DNA of 46,986 nucleotides from Lautropia mirabilis (GTDB taxonomy: Bacteria > Pseudomonadota > Gammaproteobacteria > Burkholderiales > Burkholderiaceae_B): assembly GCA_945876565.1 (NCBI GenBank), contig CAMCOS010000019.1, forward strand, positions 1 to 46,986, in the 5' to 3' direction. Position 1 is the stretch's first letter, and every line of letters begins with the position of its first letter. Positions 26,022-34,751 of this stretch are shown in pieces. The notes below the pieces were generated by a model. That model had not been told where the DNA came from, made no database searches, and saw only the letters and a list, made by a program, of their open reading frames with translations. Made by a program: the position numbers and the translations under genes.

Positions 26022-26216
26022 TTAGGGCAATATAGGATCAGACACAAAACCAATATCAGCGCCAGGGACAACATTTGTAGTGAGCGGCATCGAAAGAAAA
26101 AGTGTCGGACTCAGCGTTCGCCAGGTAAAAATTTGTGCAAATGAATTGCCGGACCCGGGGGCCACATCACGGCGTAAGCTTACGACGGCAACAAGCTCAA
26201 TTGAAGCAGTTCGCAT
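26022..26216 (-). CDS. unrecognised small frame after rloB
   Basis: A 64-codon minus frame, 13 bp after the rloB stop, encodes MRTASIELVAVVSLRRDVAP...FTWRTLSPTLFLSMPLTT. It has no family match I recognise and no strong ribosome-binding site. It may be the end of a lost gene. Confidence 0.2.
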   Translation of the reverse strand: MRTASIELVAVVSLRRDVAPGSGNSFAQIFTWRTLSPTLFLSMPLTTNVVPGADIGFVSDPILP

Positions 26217-26229
26217 CTGAATGGCCTTC

Positions 26230-26911
26230 TCAAGCCCTGAGCTTTGTCAGCAGTGTCACCAGATTGACAACCCCAGTGAAAGGCTCGGGCTGCGAACGTG
26301 CCGTGTACTTTACCGCTAACGCATCGGCGCGTTGCGTGGCCACAGACAATCTTTCACTGGTGATGCTCAAAGCACGCGTTGCACCCTTCTCGTAAGCGGG
26401 AATGTAGGTTTTTAGGCGACGCATTACTTCATCTCGATGGATCGGCGCCTGTATGTCCTCGTAGTGAAGCAGCAGCCACAGCTCGAAACTAGGCACTGAG
26501 GCAATCGCTTGGAAACGAATGGGCTGCTTATTGTCGTTCCTCAGTTTACGATCAAGTGACTCGGCCATGGTCAAGGCATCAAAGTAGCTGCCGTGATTGT
26601 CGCGGTCAAATACCGCGTACACCTGTTCGAATGCGCGCGGTTGGATATTCTTGTGTCTGTTGCCGAACTCAAACAGTTCCTGGGCATACTGCACCACCTC
26701 CGACCTGAATAGGAGCAGTACCTAGCTCGCTGGGGCGAACTTCGACATTGGTTGTATGCAAACGGTAGGCCTGTCGGATCTCGCAGAAATAGTTAGGCTC
26801 TGTTTTGATGCCTTCCGAAACGATCAGGATACGGTCATAGACGGCACGTCGTGCCAACTTGCGTTCAAGCTGCTGGCGTTGACGCTCTCGTGGCGAATTG
26901 TCACGCGCCAT
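26230..26911 (-). pseudogene. RloB-domain protein (AbiLii-like), frameshifted
   Basis: The N-terminal part (26911-26669) has RILIVSEGIKTEPNYF..., the nuclease-like start of RloB. Its frame ends after GTAPIQV. The continuation VQYAQELFEFGNRHKN, VYAVFDRDNHGSYFDAL, FELWLLLHYEDIQ lies in another frame from 26697 and ends at 26230. The junction (about 26697-26710) looks like an inserted 7 bp or one extra base. The ATG overlaps the ATPase stop (TGATG), so the pair is an operon. RloB plus an AAA ATPase matches the AbiL phage-defence architecture; this copy is probably inactive unless the shift is a sequencing error. Confidence 0.75.
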
Positions 26912-28182
26912 CAGTCATGCAATCCCAATGTTTGGTCTAGGAGCGGAATGCCACCATACCGCCCAATTAAGTAGCCCCGCTCCAGAGCCTCGTTCTTGCG
27001 CGGACTGAACTCCGACAAACCAACCAGCTCCGAGGCCTGATCACGATCTTTTTCCACGAACCAGATCTGGTCACGCCGAAACAGATCCGGCGCATCGAGC
27101 AACGACGTGTCGTGAGTGGTAAAGATCAGTTGTGCGCCGCCGGTGTTAGCTTCTGGATGGTGAAATAACCGCACGAGCTCCCGAACCAGCAAAGTGTGCA
27201 AACTAGTGTCCAACTCGTCGATCACCAAGGTCAGTCCCTTGCGCAAGATGTCGAGCACCGGGCCAGCGAGAAACAGCAAGTTTCTAGTACCGTTGGACTC
27301 ATCCATTAGATCAAAGACGGCTTGACCCTTTTCGGTCAGGTGAGAAAAACGCAGCTGATGCTTTTCTACTTCCTCATTGGGCACCTCGGTCTTTCCCGCT
27401 GCTAGATCAAAATGCACGGCCTGTCCGGGCACTTTGCGCGTGACTACCTCGATGTCTGCAATGCTCATGTCCGCAGCCGACAAGAAGTCACAGATCTGCC
27501 GACGACCTTCAGTCTGCCTTAGCATCTGGATGGAGACCTGTGGGCTTAGCTGCGCCTGTTCGTTAAAAATCACAAGCTCATTGACGAACCAATCGAAGAT
27601 CGGACGAAGCGCATCGCTGTTAAGCTGAACTGCCATCGAGAGAAACAACGCATTCGGACGGGTAGCTCCTTCCCACAGATTCTTTGGTCCCTTCAAGCCA
27701 GAACCAAATTCGTAGACATCCTTGCCCGTCTGCGCATCAAAATGACGCTCGAACCAACGCTGGGGCTTAAAGGCCTTGTAAACCAGCAAGTGCTCACCGA
27801 CGATACGCTGGGTTGTCATTGAAAACCCGTACTGATACCGAACACCGTCGATGATGAAGGTCACCTCAAAGGCCGTCGGTTTCGTGGCCGATTGCGCATC
27901 AAGTCGGAATGGCTGCAGGGCAAATGCCTGGCCAGGCTGAATCACAGTCGCCGACTCCGCGACCACCCCTCGCATGTACTGCAGCGCCTTGAGCAAATTG
28001 GACTTACCGCTGGCATTGGCGCCATAAATGGCGGCACTACGCAGCAGCCGGGGTGCTGCCTTAAGACCTGTGCTCACCGTGTGCGTGTCTTGTAGCGTCT
28101 TGTCCTTGGAGGCAACTAAGCTGAGTACCTGCTCTTGACGCAGGGATCGAAAGTTCTCCACTCTAAACTCGATAAGCATCAC
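26911..28182 (-). CDS. AAA family ATPase (RloA/AbiLi-like)
   Basis: A 423-aa ATPase of the OLD/SMC-like ATP-binding group. Walker A is AIYGANASGKSNLLKAL near residue 50. The signature region is NGTRNLLFLAGPVLD. Walker B is LTLVIDELDTSLH, with the downstream IFTTHDTSLLD. It begins with MMLIEFRVENFRSLRQEQ, typical of the family. With the RloB-domain gene directly downstream it forms an AbiL-like pair. The ATPase gene itself is intact. Confidence 0.87.
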   Translation of the reverse strand: MMLIEFRVENFRSLRQEQVLSLVASKDKTLQDTHTVSTGLKAAPRLLRSAAIYGANASGKSNLLKALQYMRGVVAESATVIQPGQAFALQPFRLDAQSATKPTAFEVTFIIDGVRYQYGFSMTTQRIVGEHLLVYKAFKPQRWFERHFDAQTGKDVYEFGSGLKGPKNLWEGATRPNALFLSMAVQLNSDALRPIFDWFVNELVIFNEQAQLSPQVSIQMLRQTEGRRQICDFLSAADMSIADIEVVTRKVPGQAVHFDLAAGKTEVPNEEVEKHQLRFSHLTEKGQAVFDLMDESNGTRNLLFLAGPVLDILRKGLTLVIDELDTSLHTLLVRELVRLFHHPEANTGGAQLIFTTHDTSLLDAPDLFRRDQIWFVEKDRDQASELVGLSEFSPRKNEALERGYLIGRYGGIPLLDQTLGLHD

Positions 28183-28550
28183 CTGCCCCCAGCAAATTTA
28201 ATAATAAAATTAATTTATGCACAATAATTTCTTATAGTTAATTTATTCTATCACTAAAGTAAAAATAAATTACGTTTTATCTGCCCCCCCTACGGTGCTT
28301 CTCACAGATGAAGAACCGAACCGCTTATACCCCCGCCTTGAAGAACGGGGCTTTACGCGCTAGGTGGTAACAGCAATGTCATGTTGTGTTTCTCTGAAAG
28401 CTGCATTACGCCTATCTCTTTGAGATCCAAGAGCGACACGACAAACCGAAAAATTAGTAACACCTTCTGTAAGCTAGGCGCAGGCACGGGAAATTTGACT
28501 ACCCACACTTTGCTATATACAATCACTATATATTGGCTCAGGAGCTCATC
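28183..28550. other. AT-rich promoter region and possible element end
   Basis: TTAATTTAT occurs at 28210 and 28238 with an inverted ATAAATTA at 28265, probably controlling the leftward ATPase. At 28288-28310 a CCCTACGGTGCTTCTCACAG segment resembles 29618-29638. It is followed by a CCCCG/CGGGG hairpin (28332-28351) with CTTT, which may be the end of a lost IS605-type element. At 28514-28532 TATATA-N7-TATATA precedes vapB and is its likely operator/-10. Confidence 0.4.
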
Positions 28551-28784
28551 ATGTCTATTGGCACCGTTTTTGTGAATAATCGCACCCAAGCTGTCAGGCT
28601 ACCGGTGGACGTTCGCTTGCCTGAGAACGTTCGCAAGGTAGAAATACGCATCAGAGGGCAAGAGCGCATCATCACTCCCGTCGGTCAGACTTGGGACAGC
28701 TTTTTTTTGGGTGGCCCGCGGGTGAGCGATGATTTTTTGCCTGAGCGCGCATCCCAAGAACAAGCGCAGCGGGAAGCCCTTTGA
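28551..28784 (+). CDS. vapB: VapB-type antitoxin
   Basis: A 77-aa antitoxin with an AbrB/SpoVT-like N-terminus (VFVNNRTQAVRLPVDVRLP, VEIRIRGQERIITPVG) and a toxin-binding tail WDSFFLGGPRVSDDFL. The start at 28551 is supported by AGGAG at 28540-28544; an upstream TTG at 28533 is rejected. The stop and the vapC start share one base (TGATG). Confidence 0.9.
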   Translation: MSIGTVFVNNRTQAVRLPVDVRLPENVRKVEIRIRGQERIITPVGQTWDSFFLGGPRVSDDFLPERASQEQAQREAL

Positions 28785-29188
28785 TGCTGCGTTACTTGCT
28801 AGACACGAATATCGTCATCTATGTTTTAAAACGCCGGCCAGTCGAGGCACTTTCGACGTTTAACGCCAATGCCAGTCGGATGGCTATCTCAACCATTACC
28901 CTGGCGGAATTGATTCATGGTGCAGAGAAAAGCCAACATGTGAGTGAGAATCTGACTGCCATCGAGGACTTTTGTAGCCGAGTCGAGGTATTGCCCTATG
29001 GTATGAAGGCCGCACAGCATTATGGTGCTATCAGAGCCGCCCTAGAAAAACGCGACCAACCCATTGGCGTTAATGACCTGCATATTGCGGGCCACGCCCG
29101 CAGCGAAGGATTGGTGCTGGTGACCAACAACATCTCGGAGTTTGAGCGGGTGCCTGCGCTAGAGGTTGAAAATTGGGTTGAAGGCTGA
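28784..29188 (+). CDS. vapC: VapC-type PIN-domain ribonuclease toxin
   Basis: A 134-aa PIN toxin. Acidic residues are in LLDTNIVIYVLK, TLAELIHGAEKS and GVNDLHIAGHA, with a C-terminal TNNISEFERVP loop. VapC toxins cut tRNAs or rRNA and are blocked by VapB. The gene ends about 15 bp from the truncated mazF remnant, which suggests vapBC arrival or a deletion cut mazF. Confidence 0.92.
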   Translation: MLRYLLDTNIVIYVLKRRPVEALSTFNANASRMAISTITLAELIHGAEKSQHVSENLTAIEDFCSRVEVLPYGMKAAQHYGAIRAALEKRDQPIGVNDLHIAGHARSEGLVLVTNNISEFERVPALEVENWVEG

Positions 29189-29204
29189 CCCGAGTTCGAG
29201 GTCA

Positions 29205-29293
29205 ATCAAACAGGGTCTAGTTTTACTAATCTCGCACCCCACCACCGGCTCCAAGCCAACCAGATAAACATCGAACTGACGCGGCCGGCTCAC
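29205..29293 (-). pseudogene. mazF/pemK-type toxin, N-terminal remnant
   Basis: From a GTG overlapping the mazE stop (GTGA), the minus strand encodes SRPRQFDVYLVGLEPVVGCE then ISKTRPCL, the start of a MazF toxin. Similarity ends at about 29205 and the frame runs into unrelated DNA next to vapC. The catalytic remainder is gone. Confidence 0.75.
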
Positions 29294-29541
29294 CAGGTCC
29301 ACTCCTTGTCATCAAACTCATTAGGGGCTGACTGAGCCAACCAAAGGTTGTCATCAGCATCGTCACCAGCGGCACGAAACTGTTCATCCCAACCCTAACG
29401 CGCAACCCGGCTGGGGGTTAGAACAATAGAGTCACCTTTAATCGAGAGCTCCATGGAGTCACAAACACCAACGGACTTCAAAACGTTGGACGGTATCCGT
29501 ACACCCTTAGAGTTCCCAATCCGGACTAAGCGAACTTTCAT
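29290..29541 (-). pseudogene. mazE-type antitoxin with in-frame stop
   Basis: The minus strand from 29541 encodes MKVRLVRIGNSKGVRIPSNV, the AbrB-like fold of MazE, and continues to LTPSRVAR. A TAG at 29395-29397 then interrupts it, where Lys (AAG) is plausible. The frame resumes as GWDEQFRAAGDDADDNLW to WTW and a TGA that overlaps mazF. The antitoxin is disrupted together with its toxin. Confidence 0.75.
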
Positions 29542-29795
29542 TAAAAACCTTGCAAAATGTAATTACAAAGTAATTCTACTATAGTAATCGTCAAATTGAT
29601 AACCAATGGTGTTGCGTCCCTACCCGATGCTTCTCACACAACCTGAAGTCTGCAAGCTCTAAGCGAGTGGGTGCGAAACACTGGAACTGGTTACGCCATT
29701 GTTATGACAAACCCGTGCGCTACCTCATCGCCAAAGCACCTTGTGCAACCAATAATCTGTGCAGCAATGTGAGTCAATTTGCCACAGAACTGACG
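29542..29795. other. mazE promoter remnant and empty DNA
   Basis: AT-rich DNA 29545-29600 holds TGTAATTACAAAGTAATT-type elements, presumably the old mazEF promoter. A CCCTAC...GATGCTTCTCACA segment at 29618-29640 resembles 28288-28308. No gene is present up to darG. Confidence 0.4.
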
Positions 29796-30833
29796 TCAAT
29801 TAATCCAGCCTTTTTGCGACAGGATGGTGTTAGCGAGCTCGATTTGCCTCGGCGTGAATTGCTTCTTGCGCTCGCCCCATTCATAAGTGAGCCGCACCAA
29901 GTCGCTGATAGCGGTCACTTGCGAATGTGCCCGCACCCAATGGACAGTCGAGAGCAACTCAAGCCCGAACGATGACTCGAATCCCTCGACAAGCTGTGAC
30001 ACGCGATCTAGCCTTGCTCCAGTGTCTGGATAGCCCTCCAAAAACCGGCTAGCCATCTCAATGGCGCCAGGCAAGATTTCCAATTCCTTGTCTGGGGCGT
30101 CACCGCCATCGGCATAACCAACCAGCAAATGGCCCTCAATCGCCTGTAGAACGTGCCGCAGGTTTTCTGCATAAGGACCGTAGAAACCTTGTTTGTACTT
30201 CAACCTTAATGGCTCGCCAGCGACTTGCATGAAGTACAACAATTTGTGGACCTCCAGCAAACTGATTGCCGGATCCATAAACCCTTGAAGATAGCGACTC
30301 ATTAGCCCAACCAAAGCCGCACGACCTGGGGTCATTTTGCAAGCCGGTCTAACCTCGGACCCCACCGCGGGCGCAGGCCTGCCCTGCGGCTCAAACACGG
30401 CAACTTGGATATCGGGCAAATCAGCAAAAGCAATCTCTATTAGAGGTCGGACCTCATCCCAATCTAGCCCACCCATTCCGCAACCCAGAGCAGGTATAGC
30501 AACTGACTCTATGTTTAATCGACGCAAATCAGATACCAATGCTCCCAAGCCAGACTCAATGTCCTCGATTCGACTATTGCTGCGCCAGTGGCGCTTAGTC
30601 GGGAAGTTAATGATGAAGCGGGGGCTTGTCAGAGAGTTTGTCTGATGAACAAACATCGCGCCAGGAACAACCTTTCCAAGCTTGCAGGCTTGCTCATACG
30701 CTTTAAAGTTGTCTGGAAATGCTTTCTTGAATTCAAGCGCAATGCCACGACCCATCACGCCAACGCAATTAACTGTGTTCACTAACGCCTGAGAACGCTC
30801 GCCAAGAATGTCACCGGTTTTGTACTCGATCAT
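29796..30833 (-). CDS. darG: DarG-type macrodomain antitoxin
   Basis: A 345-aa protein. The macrodomain (about 1-155) shows MIEYKTGDILGERSQALVNT, VNCVGVMGRGIALEFK and IPALGCGMGGLDW, which bind and hydrolyse ADP-ribose on thymidine. The C-terminal domain (VHKLLYFMQVAGEPLRLKY, KQGFYGPYAENLRHVLQ) matches the DarG toxin-binding part. The MIEY start at 30833 is preferred because relatives begin this way and GGGGGTGG precedes it; an ATG at 30845 is an alternative. It follows darT by 19 bp. Confidence 0.92.
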   Translation of the reverse strand: MIEYKTGDILGERSQALVNTVNCVGVMGRGIALEFKKAFPDNFKAYEQACKLGKVVPGAMFVHQTNSLTSPRFIINFPTKRHWRSNSRIEDIESGLGALVSDLRRLNIESVAIPALGCGMGGLDWDEVRPLIEIAFADLPDIQVAVFEPQGRPAPAVGSEVRPACKMTPGRAALVGLMSRYLQGFMDPAISLLEVHKLLYFMQVAGEPLRLKYKQGFYGPYAENLRHVLQAIEGHLLVGYADGGDAPDKELEILPGAIEMASRFLEGYPDTGARLDRVSQLVEGFESSFGLELLSTVHWVRAHSQVTAISDLVRLTYEWGERKKQFTPRQIELANTILSQKGWIN

Positions 30834-30852
30834 AGCCACCCCCATTGCCTGC

Positions 30853-31518
30853 TCAATAGTACCAATCAGGCTTAACTTCGACCGTCGGTACGTGGGCAAC
30901 GCCACTCAATACGGACAATACTAGTCGATACGTCCAAGAGTTCTGCACGACGATGCGTTGCACGAGAGTCCATGGAAAGCATCCTTCGACTAGAAATTCC
31001 GCCTGCTTGCGCTCCTTGACTGATTGATCCACGCGCCCCCCACCCCAAAAATTTGACGTGATTGAGCGCCAATCGAGTTCATTTAAAGCACCTAAATGCG
31101 ATCGGTCTTCGAAGTACGCAGCCTCAGCATTTCCTAACGTGAATGCCCAGCGCTTGTGATTGCTCTGCGCCCAGTCTACTGTCGATTTTAAATCCGCTTG
31201 AAGATGCAAGATTGGACCTTGCCCGCCGCGATAAATCAAGTCGGGCTGATTGGCACGGTGCAACAGATAAAGCATCACTGATCTGACACAAAAATAAAAC
31301 GGCACACACTGCCCGACATACAAATCAGGATAACTTCGAAGCGTCAATTCAGTCAGTCTCCTACGTTTGATTGCGGGTATACCAATCACCGACCCCATGC
31401 ACCCGCGCCGTACCATCTCTGCATCGCACCACAGATATCCATCCGATACGATCGAAGCAAGCTTATCGACATGCACAATATGAAAAATTTTTGGCTTGTC
31501 TGGCACCAACAACTTCAC
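30853..31518 (-). CDS. darT: DarT-type DNA ADP-ribosyltransferase toxin
   Basis: A 221-aa DUF4433/DarT protein. Conserved blocks: PKIFHIVHVDKLASIVSDG, IGIPAIKRRRLTEL, VPFYFCVRSVMLYLL and KQAEFLVEGCFPWTLV, which carries the catalytic Glu. DarT ADP-ribosylates thymidine in single-stranded DNA; DarTG systems protect against phage. The GTG at 31518 is chosen because it lies just before the conserved start; upstream GTG/TTG codons to 31557 remain possible. Both genes look intact. Confidence 0.92.
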   Translation of the reverse strand: MKLLVPDKPKIFHIVHVDKLASIVSDGYLWCDAEMVRRGCMGSVIGIPAIKRRRLTELTLRSYPDLYVGQCVPFYFCVRSVMLYLLHRANQPDLIYRGGQGPILHLQADLKSTVDWAQSNHKRWAFTLGNAEAAYFEDRSHLGALNELDWRSITSNFWGGGRVDQSVKERKQAEFLVEGCFPWTLVQRIVVQNSWTYRLVLSVLSGVAHVPTVEVKPDWYY

Positions 31519-31692
31519 GTCTCCCCTTGGCTCTCGCAATCCAATCAACACCACCAATCAACACCACTTCAACGGCACTTCCACGAACCGAGACGCGATA
31601 CAAATCAACGTAGACCAACAGTGTGCTACGGTGCTGTCGGCTGCGCGGACCAAGTGCTGGCAGTACTGAGTGAATCTGAAGGACACTATTTT

Positions 31693-31710
31693 ACTGTTTT
31701 TATATACAGT
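31693..31710. promoter_or_regulatory. small inverted repeat upstream of darT
   Basis: ACTGT (31693-31697) and ACAGT (31706-31710) flank TTTTATAT inside a TATA-rich segment about 180 bp upstream of darT. It lies between darT and the lpd-like gene and may be a promoter/operator for darTG. Confidence 0.35.
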
Positions 31711-31739
31711 TAAATGACGCTTGGTGAAAGTTTATTTAC

Positions 31740-33149
31740 CTAACCCACCCCATCAAGCTTGGCCGCCGTATCCCTCAAGGCCGTGCGCAAGCCCTCCTCA
31801 ATCACCGGATGATAGAAGGGCATGGTCAGCATCTGATCAATCGTCATGCCCTGTTCACCTGACCATGCCAAGAGATGGGCCAAGTGTTCAGCCACAGGCC
31901 CCACCATCTGGGCACCCAGAAAGCGGCGGGTCTTGATGTCGGCATAGATGTGCATCAAGCCTTTGTTTTTGAGGATCACGCGCGAACGGCCCTGTCCGGT
32001 GAAATCCAACTCACCGGTTACAAACGAGCCTTTCTCCAACTTCTCTGGCCCGATGCCCACCATCGCAATTTGCGGATCCGTGAAGACGACACCCAAATGA
32101 ATCGTGCGTTTGCCGGGCTTGACATCCGGATAGTTGGCCGCATTCATGCCGGCAATATGACCCTCATCGGCCGCCTCATGCAGCAGGGGAACGTCATTGT
32201 TCACGTCGCCAGCGATAAATACCGGCAGATCACCGACTTGCAGTGTTTCCCGATTGAAAGCGGGAATGCCTTGGGCGTTAAGCTCGATATTGGCATTGGC
32301 CAGATCCAAGCCCGCCAAATTCGGGCGACGGCCCGTGGCCACCAAAGCGTAGTCAAAGCGCTCGACACACTCGCTGTTATCCAAACTCACGTATCTGACT
32401 TCTACCTCATCACCCACGCGCTTGGTGTCTAAAACGCGCGCATCGGGGTCAAGATAGAACTCTTCCTGGAATATCTTCTTGGCGGTCTGCCGCACTTTGA
32501 GGTCTGAGAGACCGGCCAAGGAACCACTCATGCCAAACACCCTGACCGTCACCCCAAGCCTCGCCAAGGCCTGACCCAATTCCAGGCCAATGACGCCTGG
32601 GCCAAACACCACCACCCGCTTGGGCAGATCATGCCAAGCAAACACATCATCGTTAACCACCACGCGGTCACCGAGCGCTTTGAACGGTGGCGGCACATTC
32701 GGGCTCGAACCCGTCGCAATAACAACTGATTTTGCATTGATCCGTGTGTGATCATCGACTTCGAGCACGCCAGGTGCCACAAACCGGGCATAGCCACGCA
32801 GCTTGTGTTCAGCGGGGATGTTTTCTACGCCATCGAGTACAAAGCCCACAAATCGGTCACGCTCACGCTTGACCCGATCCATCACCTCTTTGCCATTGAT
32901 GCGAACCTCGCCATCCACATGCACACCAAATGGGTCCATGTGCAGCGCGCTATGCGCAGCCTCTGCCGCTGCAATCAACAATTTTGACGGCATGCAGCCC
33001 ACACGCGCGCACGTGGTGCCGTAGGGACCACCTTCAATCATCACCACCGATTGAGCAGCACCACGGCCGACCTTGATCGCTGCTTTATACGCTGACAGGC
33101 CAGCGGTACCCGCGCCAATGATGGCGACATCGACATCCATTGATTTCAT
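31740..33149 (-). CDS. dihydrolipoamide-dehydrogenase-like flavoprotein
   Basis: A 469-aa class I pyridine-nucleotide disulfide oxidoreductase. FAD site GAGTAG near residue 12; redox pair C47/C52 in TTCARVGCMPSKLL; NAD site GPGVIGLELGQAL; second FAD motif VFIAGDVNND; and the C-terminal HPVIEEGLRTAL His-Glu dyad. Start at 33149 is supported by GGAG just upstream. It stands alone, without 2-oxoacid dehydrogenase subunits, so it could be a free Lpd or a related thiol reductase. Confidence 0.85.
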   Translation of the reverse strand: MKSMDVDVAIIGAGTAGLSAYKAAIKVGRGAAQSVVMIEGGPYGTTCARVGCMPSKLLIAAAEAAHSALHMDPFGVHVDGEVRINGKEVMDRVKRERDRFVGFVLDGVENIPAEHKLRGYARFVAPGVLEVDDHTRINAKSVVIATGSSPNVPPPFKALGDRVVVNDDVFAWHDLPKRVVVFGPGVIGLELGQALARLGVTVRVFGMSGSLAGLSDLKVRQTAKKIFQEEFYLDPDARVLDTKRVGDEVEVRYVSLDNSECVERFDYALVATGRRPNLAGLDLANANIELNAQGIPAFNRETLQVGDLPVFIAGDVNNDVPLLHEAADEGHIAGMNAANYPDVKPGKRTIHLGVVFTDPQIAMVGIGPEKLEKGSFVTGELDFTGQGRSRVILKNKGLMHIYADIKTRRFLGAQMVGPVAEHLAHLLAWSGEQGMTIDQMLTMPFYHPVIEEGLRTALRDTAAKLDGVG

Positions 33150-33362
33150 GACTGCTCCAGAAAATTGCCGTGGTGACATCTTGCTGTGATGACACCCCAC
33201 AGCAGTCACTGTAACGCAGCAAATCTCAATGGACCATGCGGTTAGATCAAGGTGACCCCGATAGACCGTTGGAGATCAAGCCTGCAGACCAACATGCGGC
33301 AGGCTAACCGTGCGCTTTAGACAAATCCTGTAGGGTGCTTGAACCAACACCCTTACCGCTGG

Positions 33363-34373
33363 CTATAGAATCAATGCCAATGACCGATCAATCATTTCTT
33401 TCGGTAGGTACTTCATCTTCGCAATCGCGTCGGGCTCGAGGGAAAAGTTCGGTAAGTAGTCACGCAGACACTCCCCGAGCATTCGTGCTTGGTTCAAATC
33501 ACGCTGCTTTTTCACGGGTTCGCGATCAATTTGTTGTGACAGCCAGGCCTTATGCAAGGCAAACGCCCTGGGATCTGGCACCGGCATCATCACCGGCTGC
33601 CCATCGGCCGAAATCACAACTTGCTCAATCCGAGGTGCATTGGCCAGCCATTCAAGGTTTGGTACTTCGACCGCCGCCAAATCATGAGCCGCCATCGGGG
33701 CGGGACTTTCTGACAACATCCCCTTATCCTGAGTGATGAAGTCCACCATAAAGCCATCTTTATTGATGGCGCGAAACGCATCCGACGAAGACACAGTAAA
33801 GCTATTGTCCGCTTTACGTAATAACGGCAGTAGCTCTATCAAACCCTGGTTCTCAAGCTTCTTAGCCAGCAAGGCAATTTTCTTGCGACCATCAAAAAGC
33901 AAATCAACATCACCCGAGGCCAGCAGCTCGACCTTGAACTCAGCACCCGCCATCGACTCATAGGCAAATAGAGCGTGAGTACCAATCACGCGAAGATCCT
34001 TCAACGCTCGTGTTTCATCCAATCGCAGCAAAATGCTGCCAACAATCGTGGGCATTCGCCCAAGGCGCAACGCCCTATTCAGACGACCCTGCGTCTGCAT
34101 TCTCTGCGTCAGGCCTTGCAATGTCTGCTCGGCCAATTGCTTGCCCGTGATGAATCGCTCGTATAGGTCTTCTGTCTCACCGCTGCGACGCCCCAGCGAC
34201 TTGCCGTTGCCCTTGGCATCGCGCAAGCGAACCAAGTACTCGGCGTTATTCACGGTTTTCCAGCGCATGCCGTAGCGGTAGTCGTGACTTCGCCATCGGG
34301 CCTGCCGCCACGCTCTATACAATTGGTCTGACTCCACCAGATAGAGCCGCTGTTGATCACTGAGGGGCTTCAT
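33363..34373 (-). CDS. GSU2403-type nucleotidyltransferase-fold protein
   Basis: A 336-aa protein of the NTP_transf_8/GSU2403 group. It has LRVIGTHALFAYESMAGAEF and LLASGDVDLLFDGRKKIALL, i.e. a GT...DxD nucleotidyltransferase core, then FMVDFITQDKG and ALHKAWLSQQ. Function is unknown; related folds act as TA components. The start at 34373 lies inside a perfect 11-bp inverted repeat, so it may control itself or be controlled by a missing partner. No partner gene is adjacent. Confidence 0.75.
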   Translation of the reverse strand: MKPLSDQQRLYLVESDQLYRAWRQARWRSHDYRYGMRWKTVNNAEYLVRLRDAKGNGKSLGRRSGETEDLYERFITGKQLAEQTLQGLTQRMQTQGRLNRALRLGRMPTIVGSILLRLDETRALKDLRVIGTHALFAYESMAGAEFKVELLASGDVDLLFDGRKKIALLAKKLENQGLIELLPLLRKADNSFTVSSSDAFRAINKDGFMVDFITQDKGMLSESPAPMAAHDLAAVEVPNLEWLANAPRIEQVVISADGQPVMMPVPDPRAFALHKAWLSQQIDREPVKKQRDLNQARMLGECLRDYLPNFSLEPDAIAKMKYLPKEMIDRSLALIL

Positions 34374-34416
34374 TTTTGCCTGCATTTTTAAAAAAATACA
34401 TTTTACAGGCAAAAAT
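34372..34416. promoter_or_regulatory. inverted-repeat operator over the GSU2403-type gene start
   Basis: ATTTTTGCCTG (34372-34382) and CAGGCAAAAAT (34406-34416) are perfect 11-bp arms around 23 bp of AT-rich DNA. The left arm covers the start codon. Confidence 0.7.
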
Positions 34417-34535
34417 TATATAAATCAGTGGTTTAAATTAAGTTTTTGGACGAAGTCTCTAAGATAGCGTGGGGCAAGAAAGCGAGGAGATCACCACGGC
34501 CGAAACGACAGTGAACCATCACTAACCGTGATTGA

Positions 34536-34745
34536 TTAACGCCAAGCGATGTCTAATTTACGACCAGTGTCTGCACAATCACGCAGATACATGTTGATTA
34601 AAGTTTGATAAGGAACGCCGGACTCTTCAGCCATCCGCTTGAAGTAATCAAGTGACGAGTCATCGAGTCTGATAGTCACCGTTTTTTTGAGTCGTTTGGC
34701 ATACGGGTTTGGTCCGGCTTTGGAGAAGTCATATTCTTTACGCAT
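34536..34745 (-). CDS. brnA: BrnA-type antitoxin
   Basis: A 69-aa antitoxin: MRKEYDFSKAGPNPYAKRLK, KTVTIRLDDSSLDYFK, then a ribbon-helix-helix-like end SGVPYQTLINMYLRDC. BrnA neutralises BrnT and represses the operon. It follows brnT by 6 bp. Confidence 0.92.
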   Translation of the reverse strand: MRKEYDFSKAGPNPYAKRLKKTVTIRLDDSSLDYFKRMAEESGVPYQTLINMYLRDCADTGRKLDIAWR

Positions 34746-34751
34746 TAAAAA

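Noticed and set aside
29667-29975. Plus-strand frame overlapping darG
   Set aside because: Shadow of the darG coding sequence with no recognisable product.
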